Shown: one piece after another, positions 8,300-16,179 of the stretch | Layout of the letters: every line of letters begins with the position of its first letter | Position numbering within the stretch: position 1 is the stretch's first letter | Origin: Ralstonia pickettii DTP0602 | GTDB taxonomy: Bacteria > Pseudomonadota > Gammaproteobacteria > Burkholderiales > Burkholderiaceae | Length of the DNA stretch: 64,000 nt | NCBI GenBank assembly: GCA_000471925.1 | Contig: CP006668.1 | Coordinates: 2,046,001-2,110,000 of the forward strand | Direction: 5' to 3' | Notes under the pieces: model-generated | What the model saw: the letters and a program-made list of their open reading frames with translations, nothing else | The model's database searches: none | Told to the model about the DNA's origin: nothing | Made by a program: the position numbers and the translations under genes

Positions 8300-9349
8300 C
8301 TAGGGTAATGTTCTGCCCGCCCGCGGAGGTGTCGTCTGTCGGCGCACTGTTCCGCGTGTGTCCCGGCTTTCCTTGGGGCTGCAACCAAATTGCGCGTGAT
8401 ACCAGCGCGAGAATCCGCTCGGCGCGGAAAAACCGAGTAGGGTCGCCACCTCTGTCAACGGACGATCGGTCTCGATGACGTGACGCGCGGCGAGTTCCGT
8501 GCGGATATCGTTAACGACCGACGAGAAGGTCTGTCCCTCTTCTGCCAGCCGGCGCTGGACCGTGCGGCACACCATGCCCAGGTGTTCGGCCACCTGCTCG
8601 ATGCTGCAACGCCCGCTGGGCAGCAGCAGCAGGACAATGCGCCGAACGTCCTCAAGCATTGTCGCCTGCTGCAACATGGTAGAGGCGTCTATCAACTGCT
8701 GCGCGTAGCGCGCCATGGCCGGATCGGCAGCCGGGTTGCGTGCATCGAGATCGGCCTTCGCGCAGATGATGCAGTTGAAGTCATAGTTGAACTCGACGCA
8801 CGGGCCGAAAAACCGCTGGTGCACACTAAGGTCGCGTGGCGCCGGGTGCTCAAAGCATACACGCCCCGGCTCCCAGTCGGGCTTGTGGAGCTGGCGTATC
8901 AACCGCACCATTACGCCTAGCGCCAGTTCAACCCGTTGACGCGTGGGCTCATGTGCATTGCCGGCCATTACCACTTCGCGAATAATGACCAGGTCGCCGC
9001 ACTCCTCGATCGCCAGCGACAGCGCACCGTTAAGCAACGCTTGATAGCGCATCAGCATCTGCAGCGAGTCGCGCAGCGTCGCCTGGTCGCGGATCAGCAG
9101 TCCTACCGGCCCAAGATTGGACAACAGGCGCGACTCGGCCATGCACAGCCCGAAACTCTCGTTGCCTGACATGATTGCGGACGCCTGAAGCAGTCGTCCG
9201 ACACGCTCCACAGGAATCATGAGGTCCGGCTCGCGCAGCACGCTGGGACTTAACCCCGCGTCAAGGAGCATCCGCACCGGATCCAGTCCGGCGGCTCGGG
9301 CAACCTCGCTGTAGTTTGTGAGGGCCGCAGCGCGGACAAGTGACGACAT
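8300..9349 (-). CDS. AraC-family transcriptional regulator
   Basis: A 349-residue activator of the OruR/ArgR-like branch. The N-terminal two thirds is an arabinose-binding-like sensor (SEVARAAGLDPVRMLLDAGL, SPSVL, LMIPVERVGRLLQ). The C-terminal 100 residues hold two helix-turn-helix units: CSIEQVAEHLGMVCRTVQRR and LTEVATLLGFSAPSGFSRWY. The longer frame starting at 9430 adds 27 residues that do not look like family sequence, so I chose the Met at 9349. Transcribed away from the TauD-like gene; the shared 127-bp interval holds spaced TGTCA elements. It probably controls the dioxygenase and hydrolase pair. Confidence 0.88.
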   Translation of the reverse strand: MSSLVRAAALTNYSEVARAAGLDPVRMLLDAGLSPSVLREPDLMIPVERVGRLLQASAIMSGNESFGLCMAESRLLSNLGPVGLLIRDQATLRDSLQMLMRYQALLNGALSLAIEECGDLVIIREVVMAGNAHEPTRQRVELALGVMVRLIRQLHKPDWEPGRVCFEHPAPRDLSVHQRFFGPCVEFNYDFNCIICAKADLDARNPAADPAMARYAQQLIDASTMLQQATMLEDVRRIVLLLLPSGRCSIEQVAEHLGMVCRTVQRRLAEEGQTFSSVVNDIRTELAARHVIETDRPLTEVATLLGFSAPSGFSRWYHAQFGCSPKESRDTRGTVRRQTTPPRAGRTLP

Positions 9350-9368
9350 GGGAAAATTGCGTAGAGCT

Positions 9369-9406
9369 TTGACACCGAATGATAAATGCCTGTCACGTAT
9401 TGTCAA
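9369..9406. promoter_or_regulatory. candidate AraC-type control region between regulator and dioxygenase
   Basis: TTGACA (9369-9374) is followed by TGTCA at 9391 and 9401, two direct copies one helical turn apart; TGTCAA (9401-9406) also mirrors TTGACA. The phasing suits an AraC dimer, but no site is known for this subfamily. Confidence 0.3.
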
Positions 9407-9476
9407 GCGGGAGCCATCTGCAACATCCAAACTCGCCAGGATCGATCAGCCTCATAGAACACAGGAGACAACGTTC

Positions 9477-10388
9477 ATGAATCAACGCCTGAAGGCGGCA
9501 CCCGCAGTGGTCCGCGCAGCATCTCTGAGCAGCTCGATCCGGGTCGAGCCCCTCACTTGCACCATCGGTGCAGAGCTCAGCAACGTCAACCTGGGGGCAG
9601 CTGCCGAGGACGACCAACAGATGGCAGAGATCCGGTCGCTGCTCCTGAAGCATCGTGTGCTGTTCTTCCGCGACCAGGACATCACGCGCGCGCAGCACGT
9701 GGCCTTTGCGAGCCACTTCGGCCAGCTGGAAGACCATCCAGTGGTGGGCAGCCACCCCGACTACCCGGGACTGGTTCAGATCTACAAGACTCCTGACAGT
9801 CCTCCCGAACGCAACGAGAATTCCTGGCATACCGATGCCACCTGGCGCGAAAAGCCTCCGCTGGGCTGCGTGCTGCGCTGTATCGAATGCCCGCCTGTGG
9901 GCGGCGACACAATGTGGGTCAACATGGTCGAGGCTTATAACCAGTTGCCCGAAGAGATCAAGACGAAGATCGCGTCCTTGCGTGCGCGCCACAGCATCGA
10001 GGCGAGCTTCGGCGCTGCGATGCCGATCGAAAAGCGTCTTGCACTGAAGGCTCAGTACCCCGACGCCGAGCACCCCGTGGTGCGCACCCATCCGGAAACC
10101 GGAGAGAAGGTGCTATTCGTCAACGGAAGTTTTACGACGCACTTCACCAATTACAACGTGCCGGCCAACGTGCGCTTCGGGCTGGACAAGGCGCCGGGTG
10201 CCAGCAATTTGCTTAGCTATCTGGTCAGCCAGGCCAACATCCCCGAATACCAGGTGCGTTTTCGCTGGAAGAAAAACAGTGTTGCGTTCTGGGACAACCG
10301 TTCAACCCAGCACTACGCGGTGATGGATTACCCCCCGTGCCACCGAAAGATGGAGCGCACCGCGATCATCGGTGACGCGCCTTACTGA
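9477..10388 (+). CDS. TauD/TfdA-family 2-oxoglutarate-dependent dioxygenase
   Basis: A 303-residue Fe(II)/2-oxoglutarate hydroxylase; such enzymes release sulfite, an aldehyde or a ketone from taurine, phenoxy acids or related compounds. Iron ligands are His118 and Asp120 in WHTDATW and His279 in STQHYAV; Arg290 is placed to hold 2-oxoglutarate. The HPETGEKVLFVN stretch (205-216) is a TauD/TfdA signature. The start at 9477 has GGAG 11 nt upstream; the frame is open back to 9318, but those 53 residues are not family-like and overlap the AraC gene. An RBBP9-like hydrolase follows after 9 bp. The substrate is not predictable from sequence alone. Confidence 0.88.
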   Translation: MNQRLKAAPAVVRAASLSSSIRVEPLTCTIGAELSNVNLGAAAEDDQQMAEIRSLLLKHRVLFFRDQDITRAQHVAFASHFGQLEDHPVVGSHPDYPGLVQIYKTPDSPPERNENSWHTDATWREKPPLGCVLRCIECPPVGGDTMWVNMVEAYNQLPEEIKTKIASLRARHSIEASFGAAMPIEKRLALKAQYPDAEHPVVRTHPETGEKVLFVNGSFTTHFTNYNVPANVRFGLDKAPGASNLLSYLVSQANIPEYQVRFRWKKNSVAFWDNRSTQHYAVMDYPPCHRKMERTAIIGDAPY

Positions 10389-10397
10389 AAGCTGGAC

Positions 10398-10958
10398 ATG
10401 ACCTCTACGATACCTACCGTTCTCATCGTCCCTGGCCTGCGTGACCATGTACCGGAACACTGGCAGACCCTTCTTGCGTCGAAGCTGCCTTGCGTGGTCT
10501 CAGTCGCCCCGCTTGAGCAAGACAAGCTGAGCTGCGCTGCCCGGGTCGATGCGATCGATCGCGCTCTGGCCGACATCGAGGGGCAGGTCATCATCGTGGC
10601 GCACAGCGCAGGCGCGATGATGATCGCCCATTGGGCGGCCCGAGGCGTCACACGGAACATCGCCGGCGCACTGCTCGCTGCACCCGCGGACCTCGAGACG
10701 CCCATGCCCCCAGGCTACCCGACGACCGACACATTGCGCGACCACGGCTGGCTGCCGATCCCTCGCGGCAAATTGCCGTTTCCGAGCATCGTTGCGGCAA
10801 GCAGCAACGATCCTCTGACGCGTCTCGATCGCGCCCGTGAACTGGCCCAGGCGTGGGGAAGCCGCTTCGTCGAACTCGGCGAGGTCGGGCATCTGAATCC
10901 CGCTTCCGGCTATGGCGAGTGGCCGCGGGCGGAAGCGTTCATTCGCGAACTCTCGTGA
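10398..10958 (+). CDS. RBBP9/YdeN-family alpha/beta hydrolase
   Basis: A 186-residue serine hydrolase of the short RBBP9 family. The triad is visible as Ser70 in AHSAGAMM, Asp138 in SSNDPL and His165 in VGHLNP. The N-terminal GLRDHVPEHWQ matches the family motif except that the usual Ser-Gly is replaced by Arg-Asp. It is cytoplasmic, with no signal peptide. It starts 9 bp after the dioxygenase and is surely cotranscribed, so it may act on the same substrate or product, but no function is established for the bacterial family. Confidence 0.85.
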   Translation: MTSTIPTVLIVPGLRDHVPEHWQTLLASKLPCVVSVAPLEQDKLSCAARVDAIDRALADIEGQVIIVAHSAGAMMIAHWAARGVTRNIAGALLAAPADLETPMPPGYPTTDTLRDHGWLPIPRGKLPFPSIVAASSNDPLTRLDRARELAQAWGSRFVELGEVGHLNPASGYGEWPRAEAFIRELS

Positions 10959-11263
10959 TCGACCCACGGCCGAGTGCCACCGGCCGGGAAAAACGACAGG
11001 GTCCTGCGGGAATTCCGGACGACAGGCCCCTACGGGCGACCCGGCCAGACGCAATGACCACGTTTCGTATGCTTACCTTACGGACGCGCCGCCCTCTCCA
11101 TGCATCCGGTGCATGGCCGCTGATCTGATTTCCGCCAGAAGCCAGCTGGGAGGAAAGCCCGCCCCCCTCCCTTCTATGAGCACTGGTTTGTCAAGTTCCT
11201 TTGGAGCTAGCCGACCAAATCTTCCTACGTGCGGCGTAGTCTGAAGCCGTCTGTTGTGCGCGC

Positions 11264-11282
11264 GTCAGACGTGACGTCTGAC
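11264..11282. promoter_or_regulatory. 19-bp palindrome GTCAGACGT-G-ACGTCTGAC
   Basis: Perfect 9-bp arms around one central base, in a gene-poor stretch. This is the shape of a dimeric repressor operator, but no gene starts nearby. It may mark a lost gene or a recombination site. Confidence 0.4.
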
Positions 11283-11350
11283 CACCTTCTATCCGCCGGC
11301 GCTTGGCCAGCCTCATCCTGCATGCGCATTACGCCGGAATCATCAACCAG

Positions 11351-11412
11351 GAACATGCCCCATCTTGATAAATCGGTTGCATCAGCAACCCGGGAGGAGG
11401 ACGGGCATGTTC
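11351..11412. repeat. nested inverted repeats next to the IS110 transposase
   Basis: Outer arms GAACATGCCC (11351-11360) and GGGCATGTTC (11403-11412) are perfect. Inside them is a tight hairpin, GGTTGC-ATCA-GCAACC (11375-11390). They lie 73 bp beyond the transposase stop. Candidates are a structured end or non-coding RNA of the element, a terminator, or the hairpin target the element inserted beside. Confidence 0.5.
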
Positions 11413-11484
11413 ACCTCAGACCGTTTGTGCTTGCGTAGTTGCCTGACCGGGCCGTTACCTCTTTCCTGCAAGCTTTTAGGAGGC

Positions 11485-12633
11485 CTACGCCGACTTCAGG
11501 CGTGCGCCATTGGGAATCTCACCGTCTTTCAGATAGCGCCACAGCGCAATAGCCAGTCGCCGTGCGACTGCAACGATCGCGATGCGCCGAGCCCGCCGGT
11601 TTGGTCCCGTGCTCTGGGTGCGCTCGTTGAACCAGCGCGTAAGTGCACTGTCGGGCTGGTAACGCAGCCAGCACCATGCCATCTCGACCAGTAACGCGCG
11701 CACTCGTCGGTTGCCCTGTTTGCTGATGCCCTGGTCGACCTGGCTCTCGCCGCTGTCGTAGGGCTGGGGCACCAGGCCCGTACAGGCCCCCACTTGGCGC
11801 CGGTTGCTGAACTCCCTCCAGAACAGTTCGAGCGCGAGGCGCGACGCGCCCACTTCGCCAATCCCTTTCAGGCGCGCCAGGTCATCGCGTCGCTGGCGCG
11901 CGGGGGCGGGCAGGCTTGCCTGTCGCGTTTTCTCCAGCTCCGCGAGTTGCTGCTGCGCCAGCGCGAGCCGTTCGCACTCACGCAGCAGCCGCCCGCGCAT
12001 TTCGGGCGACAACGGCGCGCCGTCGTGACACTTCACCTCGTCACGGGCGAGCCGGCCGGCGAAGTGCTTGTGATCCACCTCATCCCAGCAGCCGAGCGTG
12101 GCCAGCAGTTTTCGCATCCGGTCGCAGTGCTGCAGCACTTCCTTCTGCAGTTGCCCGCGATCGCGCATCAGGTGCCGCGACGCTTCGTCCTGCGGCGATG
12201 GGACGTGAACCACGTGCATGCGGTCGCGCTCGCCACGTAGCCATGCGCGCAGGTTGATCACCAGCTTGATGGCATCGAGCCGGTCGGTCTTCGCGCGTCG
12301 CTTGTGGCGTTCGACGGGAATGCTGGCTGGATCGATGACGTAGCACTCGATGCCGCGCCCCTGAAGCGCACGACAGATCCAAAATCCGTCCTGGCCGGCC
12401 TCGTAGCTTACGACGACGCGCACACCTGCTGGCAGCGACCACTGGTCCTTGTGCTGTTCGATCAGGTCCAGCACCGCCTGCAGACGCGCTACGGCTTGCA
12501 GCTGCGCGACCGTATGCACCGCAGGCTGCTCGCGGTGCCCGTCGTGTAACGCGACCTTCCACTTCGCGGCCGCCAGTTCGAGCGAGACCGCCAACACGTC
12601 CTCGATACTCGTGTATGCCTGATCTGTACGCAT
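11485..12633 (-). CDS. IS110-family transposase (DEDD recombinase)
   Basis: A 382-residue transposase. The N-terminal RuvC-like DEDD domain shows YEAGQDGFWICRALQGRG and KTDRLDAIKL (Glu and the DxxD pair). The position of the first catalytic Asp reads Glu (VSLELAAAKWKVAL), as in some IS110 subgroups. The C-terminal Transposase_20 domain shows LKGIGEVGA and GLVPQPYDSGES and a later SKQGNRRVRALL with the catalytic-serine region. The frame is open to 12741, but the Met at 12633 begins the family-like sequence. IS110 elements encode a bridge RNA in a non-coding end; the best places here are 12634-12809 and 11351-11484. Confidence 0.9.
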   Translation of the reverse strand: MRTDQAYTSIEDVLAVSLELAAAKWKVALHDGHREQPAVHTVAQLQAVARLQAVLDLIEQHKDQWSLPAGVRVVVSYEAGQDGFWICRALQGRGIECYVIDPASIPVERHKRRAKTDRLDAIKLVINLRAWLRGERDRMHVVHVPSPQDEASRHLMRDRGQLQKEVLQHCDRMRKLLATLGCWDEVDHKHFAGRLARDEVKCHDGAPLSPEMRGRLLRECERLALAQQQLAELEKTRQASLPAPARQRRDDLARLKGIGEVGASRLALELFWREFSNRRQVGACTGLVPQPYDSGESQVDQGISKQGNRRVRALLVEMAWCWLRYQPDSALTRWFNERTQSTGPNRRARRIAIVAVARRLAIALWRYLKDGEIPNGARLKSA

Positions 12634-12809
12634 GACGCTATCTCCTGTGAGCCAAGCACGACACGCTGATTCTAAGCAGGCTTGTCCCCCTGTCTCATAG
12701 GATCTCGATATGAGGAACTCGCCGGTTGGCCGATGCCGCATACGCTGACGGAGGATTGCGCAAAGCGCATCGGAGGTGCCGTGGCAAGTTCGCTCAAAGT
12801 ATCTTCATA

Positions 12810-13805
12810 TTATTCCGGCTGGTAGTTAATGGACTTCAGCAGCGCGGCCTGTTGCTGGTATGCCTGCTTCAGGTCCGCCATCATCTCTTCCGAGGTGGCG
12901 GCATCCCCCTGCTCCATGCCCATATCCTTGATGCGGTTCTGCACTCCGGGTTGCTTGAAATACGCCAGCGTCGCCTCGCGGATTTTTTGCTGGACTGCCG
13001 GAGCGACATCCGGGCGGGACCAGACGGCGAACCAGCCTGCTTGCGCCAACTGCGGGTAGCCGAGCTCCTTGAACGTAGGCACATCCGCCAATGCGGCAAT
13101 CCGGTTTGGATAGGCCACCGCAATCGCCTTGATCTTTCCCGCCTTGATCAGCGGCAATGAGGTCGTCACCCCATCGAACATCAGCGGCACATGGCCGCCC
13201 ATCAGGTCGTTCAATGCCGGAGGAGAGCCCTTGTAGCCAACATGCCGCATTGGCACATGGGTGAGTTGCCCGAGCAGTATGCCCGAGGTGTGGCCCTTCA
13301 ATCCCGCAGCGTAAGAAGCGAAAACCAGCCCTTCCTTTTGCGATTTTCCGTAGTCCACCAACTGCTTCAGGTTGGAGACAGGCATATCCTTGTTGGCAAC
13401 CAGCACCAACCCCGTGCGGCTGATCTGGGCCAGGGGCTTCAGGTCGGCAAAGGGCTTGTATTGGACCTTGTAGGCCAACGGAGCTTCGCTCACGACGCCG
13501 CCCTGGATGACCAGGAGGGTATGACCATCCTTGCCGGTGGACTGCAAATCGCTGATCGCCAGCGCCCCGGCGGCACCGGGCTTGTTTTCTACGATAACCG
13601 GCTTGCTCCATGTCTTCTGCAGGCCTTCCGCCAGCAGCCGCGCCAACGCGTCGGCGCTGCCGCCGGCAGGCCCCCCCACCACCAGGCGGATCGGCTTGCT
13701 TGGCCAATTCTCCTGGGCCTGAGCCACGGGCATCCCACCGACGACCCCAACACCGATCGCCAAGGCGTATCCGCGCCACCAGAAGTGATTGGTCTGCTTC
13801 TTCAT
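12810..13805 (-). CDS. Bug/TctC-family periplasmic substrate-binding protein
   Basis: A 331-residue receptor of the tripartite tricarboxylate transporter (TctC/Bug) family. A signal peptide (residues about 1-30, ending VAQAQ) is followed by WPSKPIRLVVGGPAGGSADA and the family ENKPGAAG motif. Such receptors bind carboxylates in the periplasm. No tctA/tctB membrane genes are near, as is common for the expanded Bug sets of Burkholderiales. The divergent LysR/GlaH unit next door makes glutarate or a related acid a possible ligand, which is inference only. Confidence 0.9.
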   Translation of the reverse strand: MKKQTNHFWWRGYALAIGVGVVGGMPVAQAQENWPSKPIRLVVGGPAGGSADALARLLAEGLQKTWSKPVIVENKPGAAGALAISDLQSTGKDGHTLLVIQGGVVSEAPLAYKVQYKPFADLKPLAQISRTGLVLVANKDMPVSNLKQLVDYGKSQKEGLVFASYAAGLKGHTSGILLGQLTHVPMRHVGYKGSPPALNDLMGGHVPLMFDGVTTSLPLIKAGKIKAIAVAYPNRIAALADVPTFKELGYPQLAQAGWFAVWSRPDVAPAVQQKIREATLAYFKQPGVQNRIKDMGMEQGDAATSEEMMADLKQAYQQQAALLKSINYQPE

Positions 13806-14174
13806 GTCTGTACCTTATGATTGCTACGCTTTGCGTGTTTAGAAAGATTCATTGGTGGGCAGTTCGCGCACTTGTCTCTGCGCGCGGATGACATCGAGTC
13901 CAGCACCTCCGGCCCTTCAGTCTTTTCGAATCTGATGACTTGCGCCAATACTGTGGGGCTTGGTGATACATCCACCTTTTCTCCATTCTCGGAGCGCCCC
14001 GCGTCAGCCGGCTTGACCGATCACGACAAGTTGTTGTCGATTGGCGCCAACAGAGGGAAAACCCTGCTCGCTGTATCGGACACGCGGCGACGGGGTCTTG
14101 AGGTGATCGGCTCAAAGTCGGAAGAACGGGACGCTTACGTTCACGGGGCCTGCCGTTGGCATCAAAAGGTGGGT
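13806..14174. other. intergenic region between the Bug gene and the LysR gene
   Basis: About 370 bp upstream of the Bug receptor gene and downstream of the LysR gene (both minus strand). Apart from the short palindrome TTGGCGCCAA near 14039, I see no gene or clear element. Confidence 0.45.
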
Positions 14175-15080
14175 CTAGGACGCCCGGCCATTGAATGTCT
14201 GAGTTCCGAGTTTCACAAAAGCTCGTACCGCTGGCGATACTTCTCGACGCCTGTAAGCCAGCGCCAGGTGCACTGAGAGTCTAAAGTCGGCGATCTGTTT
14301 GTAGATGACACCTGGCTGGGAGAAGTTCTGCATAGACTCCGGCACGATGGCCACTCCGTATCCCGCGGACGCCAGGCAAATTGCAGAGATGAAATCCTGG
14401 ACGCGATATTCCAGATGAGGCGTGAACCCTCCGGTTTTGCCCAGGGCGGATAACGCCGACCCGAATCCTTCCTCCTCTGCAAACTGCGGCACGATGAACG
14501 ATTGATCGGCCAGCGCGCGCGCTGGAACCGTCCCTCGGCTTGCAAGGGGATGGCTTCCTGTCATGGCAGCCAGCAAGCGCTCAGTCTGCACGACCTTTGT
14601 TATTACGCCAGCCGGATTGAGCCGTCTGGGCCTGACGATTCCCACATCAATCTGTCCATCGCTGAGCGCTTCGAGCTGTCTCGGCGTTTCCATTGGCATG
14701 ACTTCGAGCCGGACCATCTCGTGTGACTTCCGAAACTCGCTCAGCAGCATCGACAGCAGGCCGCTGCTTACGCCCGATGCCACATAGCCGACACGGATGA
14801 CGCCAGCCAGCCCTCTGGCAGCCAGGCGTCCGACCTGGTCGGCTCGCTCAATATGCCGCAACGCAGCGACAGCCTCGGCATGGAACAAGTGCCCCGCATC
14901 GGTAAGTGACACCGGCTTCCTTTTGTTCCGGTTCAAAAGCGTAACCCCCAAATCCCGCTCAAGGCGTTGGATTTGGGTGCTGAGCCCTGATTGTGCGACA
15001 CCCAAGCGATCCGCCGCCTTCGCAAAGTGAAGCTCTTCCGCCACGGCGAGGAAGCACTGCAACTGGCGAACGTCAATCAT
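14175..15080 (-). CDS. LysR-family transcriptional regulator, divergent from glaH
   Basis: A 301-residue LysR regulator: N-terminal winged helix (LQCFLAVAEELHFAKAADRL, then GVAQSGLSTQIQRLERDLGV) and a C-terminal effector domain (RVGYVASG, GYGVAIVPES). It starts 102 bp from the glutarate hydroxylase gene and points away from it, the classic arrangement for a LysR activator and its target. The interval contains two inverted repeats of LysR type. In E. coli and Pseudomonas the glaH genes are controlled by the GntR protein CsiR, so a LysR regulator would be a different control of the same pathway. Effector (perhaps glutarate) inferred. Confidence 0.9.
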   Translation of the reverse strand: MIDVRQLQCFLAVAEELHFAKAADRLGVAQSGLSTQIQRLERDLGVTLLNRNKRKPVSLTDAGHLFHAEAVAALRHIERADQVGRLAARGLAGVIRVGYVASGVSSGLLSMLLSEFRKSHEMVRLEVMPMETPRQLEALSDGQIDVGIVRPRRLNPAGVITKVVQTERLLAAMTGSHPLASRGTVPARALADQSFIVPQFAEEEGFGSALSALGKTGGFTPHLEYRVQDFISAICLASAGYGVAIVPESMQNFSQPGVIYKQIADFRLSVHLALAYRRREVSPAVRAFVKLGTQTFNGRAS

Positions 15081-15087
15081 CGATTTA

Positions 15088-15128
15088 ATCCAGATTTCGG
15101 AACAAAGATTACATCTTTATATCTGGAT
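15088..15128. promoter_or_regulatory. LysR-type operators in the glaH promoter region
   Basis: Outer arms ATCCAGAT (15088-15095) and ATCTGGAT (15121-15128) enclose AAAGAT-TAC-ATCTTT (15104-15118). Two dyads within 41 bp, 55 bp upstream of the glaH start, fit regulatory and activation sites of a LysR protein. Confidence 0.55.
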
Positions 15129-15182
15129 CATATCAAAGAATCCGGATGAAATAGCGCCATACACCATCTCGGAGAACCATCG

Positions 15183-16112
15183 ATGAATGCCCCGCTTCCT
15201 GCGGCATTGCTTGCCGGCAATGACGAATCCCGTTTCCAGTTGTCTGCCCACCCGGATCACCATCGCATCCTGCATGTGGCCGTTGAGCGCGATGCCCTTC
15301 TTGGGTTCCTGCATGACGTACGCAAGGTCGATGTGCAGAACCTCGAGTATGTTCCCTTCATGCGCCACGAGCTCGCGAGCGCACTCGCGAAGCATGTCGG
15401 CGAGGACTTTGCTACAACCATCAACGGCATCGTGAAGGACCGGCAGCACGGTGGCTTCACGGTAGGACTCCAGGGACTGACGGCGGATGCCGACGATTTC
15501 GTTCGCTTCGGCACCGCCGTTGGGCACCTCTTGGGCCCAAGCAACCACGATGCGATGTCGGGCACTTACTATGCCCGCTTCGTGGTCAGGCACACGGACA
15601 ATAGCGACTCCTATTTGCGCCAGGCCTATCGACTCTTCACGATGCACACCGATGGCACCTTCGTTACCGAAGCGACGGACTGGCTGTTGATGATGAAGTT
15701 TGCAGAACAGAATGCCATTGGCGGCGAGTCCCGATTCCTGCATCTGGACGACTGGGAAGAGCTTAACCAGTTTGTCAGTCACCGTCTCGGAACGCAGCCT
15801 TTCCTCTACAAGGCGCCGGGATCCAAGAATGTCAGCGATCAGGTCGAGCGCCCGGTCTTTTTTCAGAACGAGTTTGGGTTGTCGCTGTCATTCATCGATC
15901 AGTTTGTACAGCCGCGCAATCGCGAGGAGGCAGCATTTCTCAACGCCCTGTCGACTTCCATGGAGGCCTCGTCGGGGACAAAGGAAGTGTCGCTGCCCGT
16001 CGGCGATCTGGTTGTCCTGAATAACTACTTCTACGTCCACGGGCGAGCGCCGTTCGAAAAGAATGAGGCGCTGTTCCGTGAACTGATGCGCCAGCGCGGC
16101 ATGTTTGCCTGA
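15183..16112 (+). CDS. glaH: glutarate 2-hydroxylase (GlaH/CsiD family, Fe(II)/2-oxoglutarate dioxygenase)
   Basis: A 309-residue enzyme that hydroxylates glutarate to L-2-hydroxyglutarate while turning 2-oxoglutarate into succinate. Alignment by eye to E. coli GlaH is strong throughout: LIG/LLG then SNHDAMSGTYYARFVV (120-135), NSDSYLRQ (140-147), HLDDWE (187-192), FIDQFVQP (237-244) and the C-terminal RELMRQRG (299-306). Iron ligands are His155, Asp157 and His286. It begins the plus-strand unit and is followed after 67 bp by an FMN-dependent hydroxyacid dehydrogenase, where E. coli has the FAD enzyme LhgO. Glutarate arises from lysine through cadaverine and 5-aminovalerate. Confidence 0.9.
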   Translation: MNAPLPAALLAGNDESRFQLSAHPDHHRILHVAVERDALLGFLHDVRKVDVQNLEYVPFMRHELASALAKHVGEDFATTINGIVKDRQHGGFTVGLQGLTADADDFVRFGTAVGHLLGPSNHDAMSGTYYARFVVRHTDNSDSYLRQAYRLFTMHTDGTFVTEATDWLLMMKFAEQNAIGGESRFLHLDDWEELNQFVSHRLGTQPFLYKAPGSKNVSDQVERPVFFQNEFGLSLSFIDQFVQPRNREEAAFLNALSTSMEASSGTKEVSLPVGDLVVLNNYFYVHGRAPFEKNEALFRELMRQRGMFA

Positions 16113-16179
16113 TCGCTCAATGGGATCCGGCGCGGCTGGCAGTGACAGCGGTTGGGCCTGTTAGACTCTTCAAATCAAG

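Larger units (their letters stand above)
10959..11484. other. intergenic region between the hydrolase gene and the IS110 transposase gene
   Basis: About 525 bp without a recognisable gene. It holds a small inverted repeat (CCATGCA 11098-11104, TGCATGG 11110-11116), the 19-bp palindrome at 11264-11282 and the nested inverted repeats at 11351-11412. The last 100 bp or so probably belong to the IS110 element; its exact end could not be placed. Confidence 0.5.
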
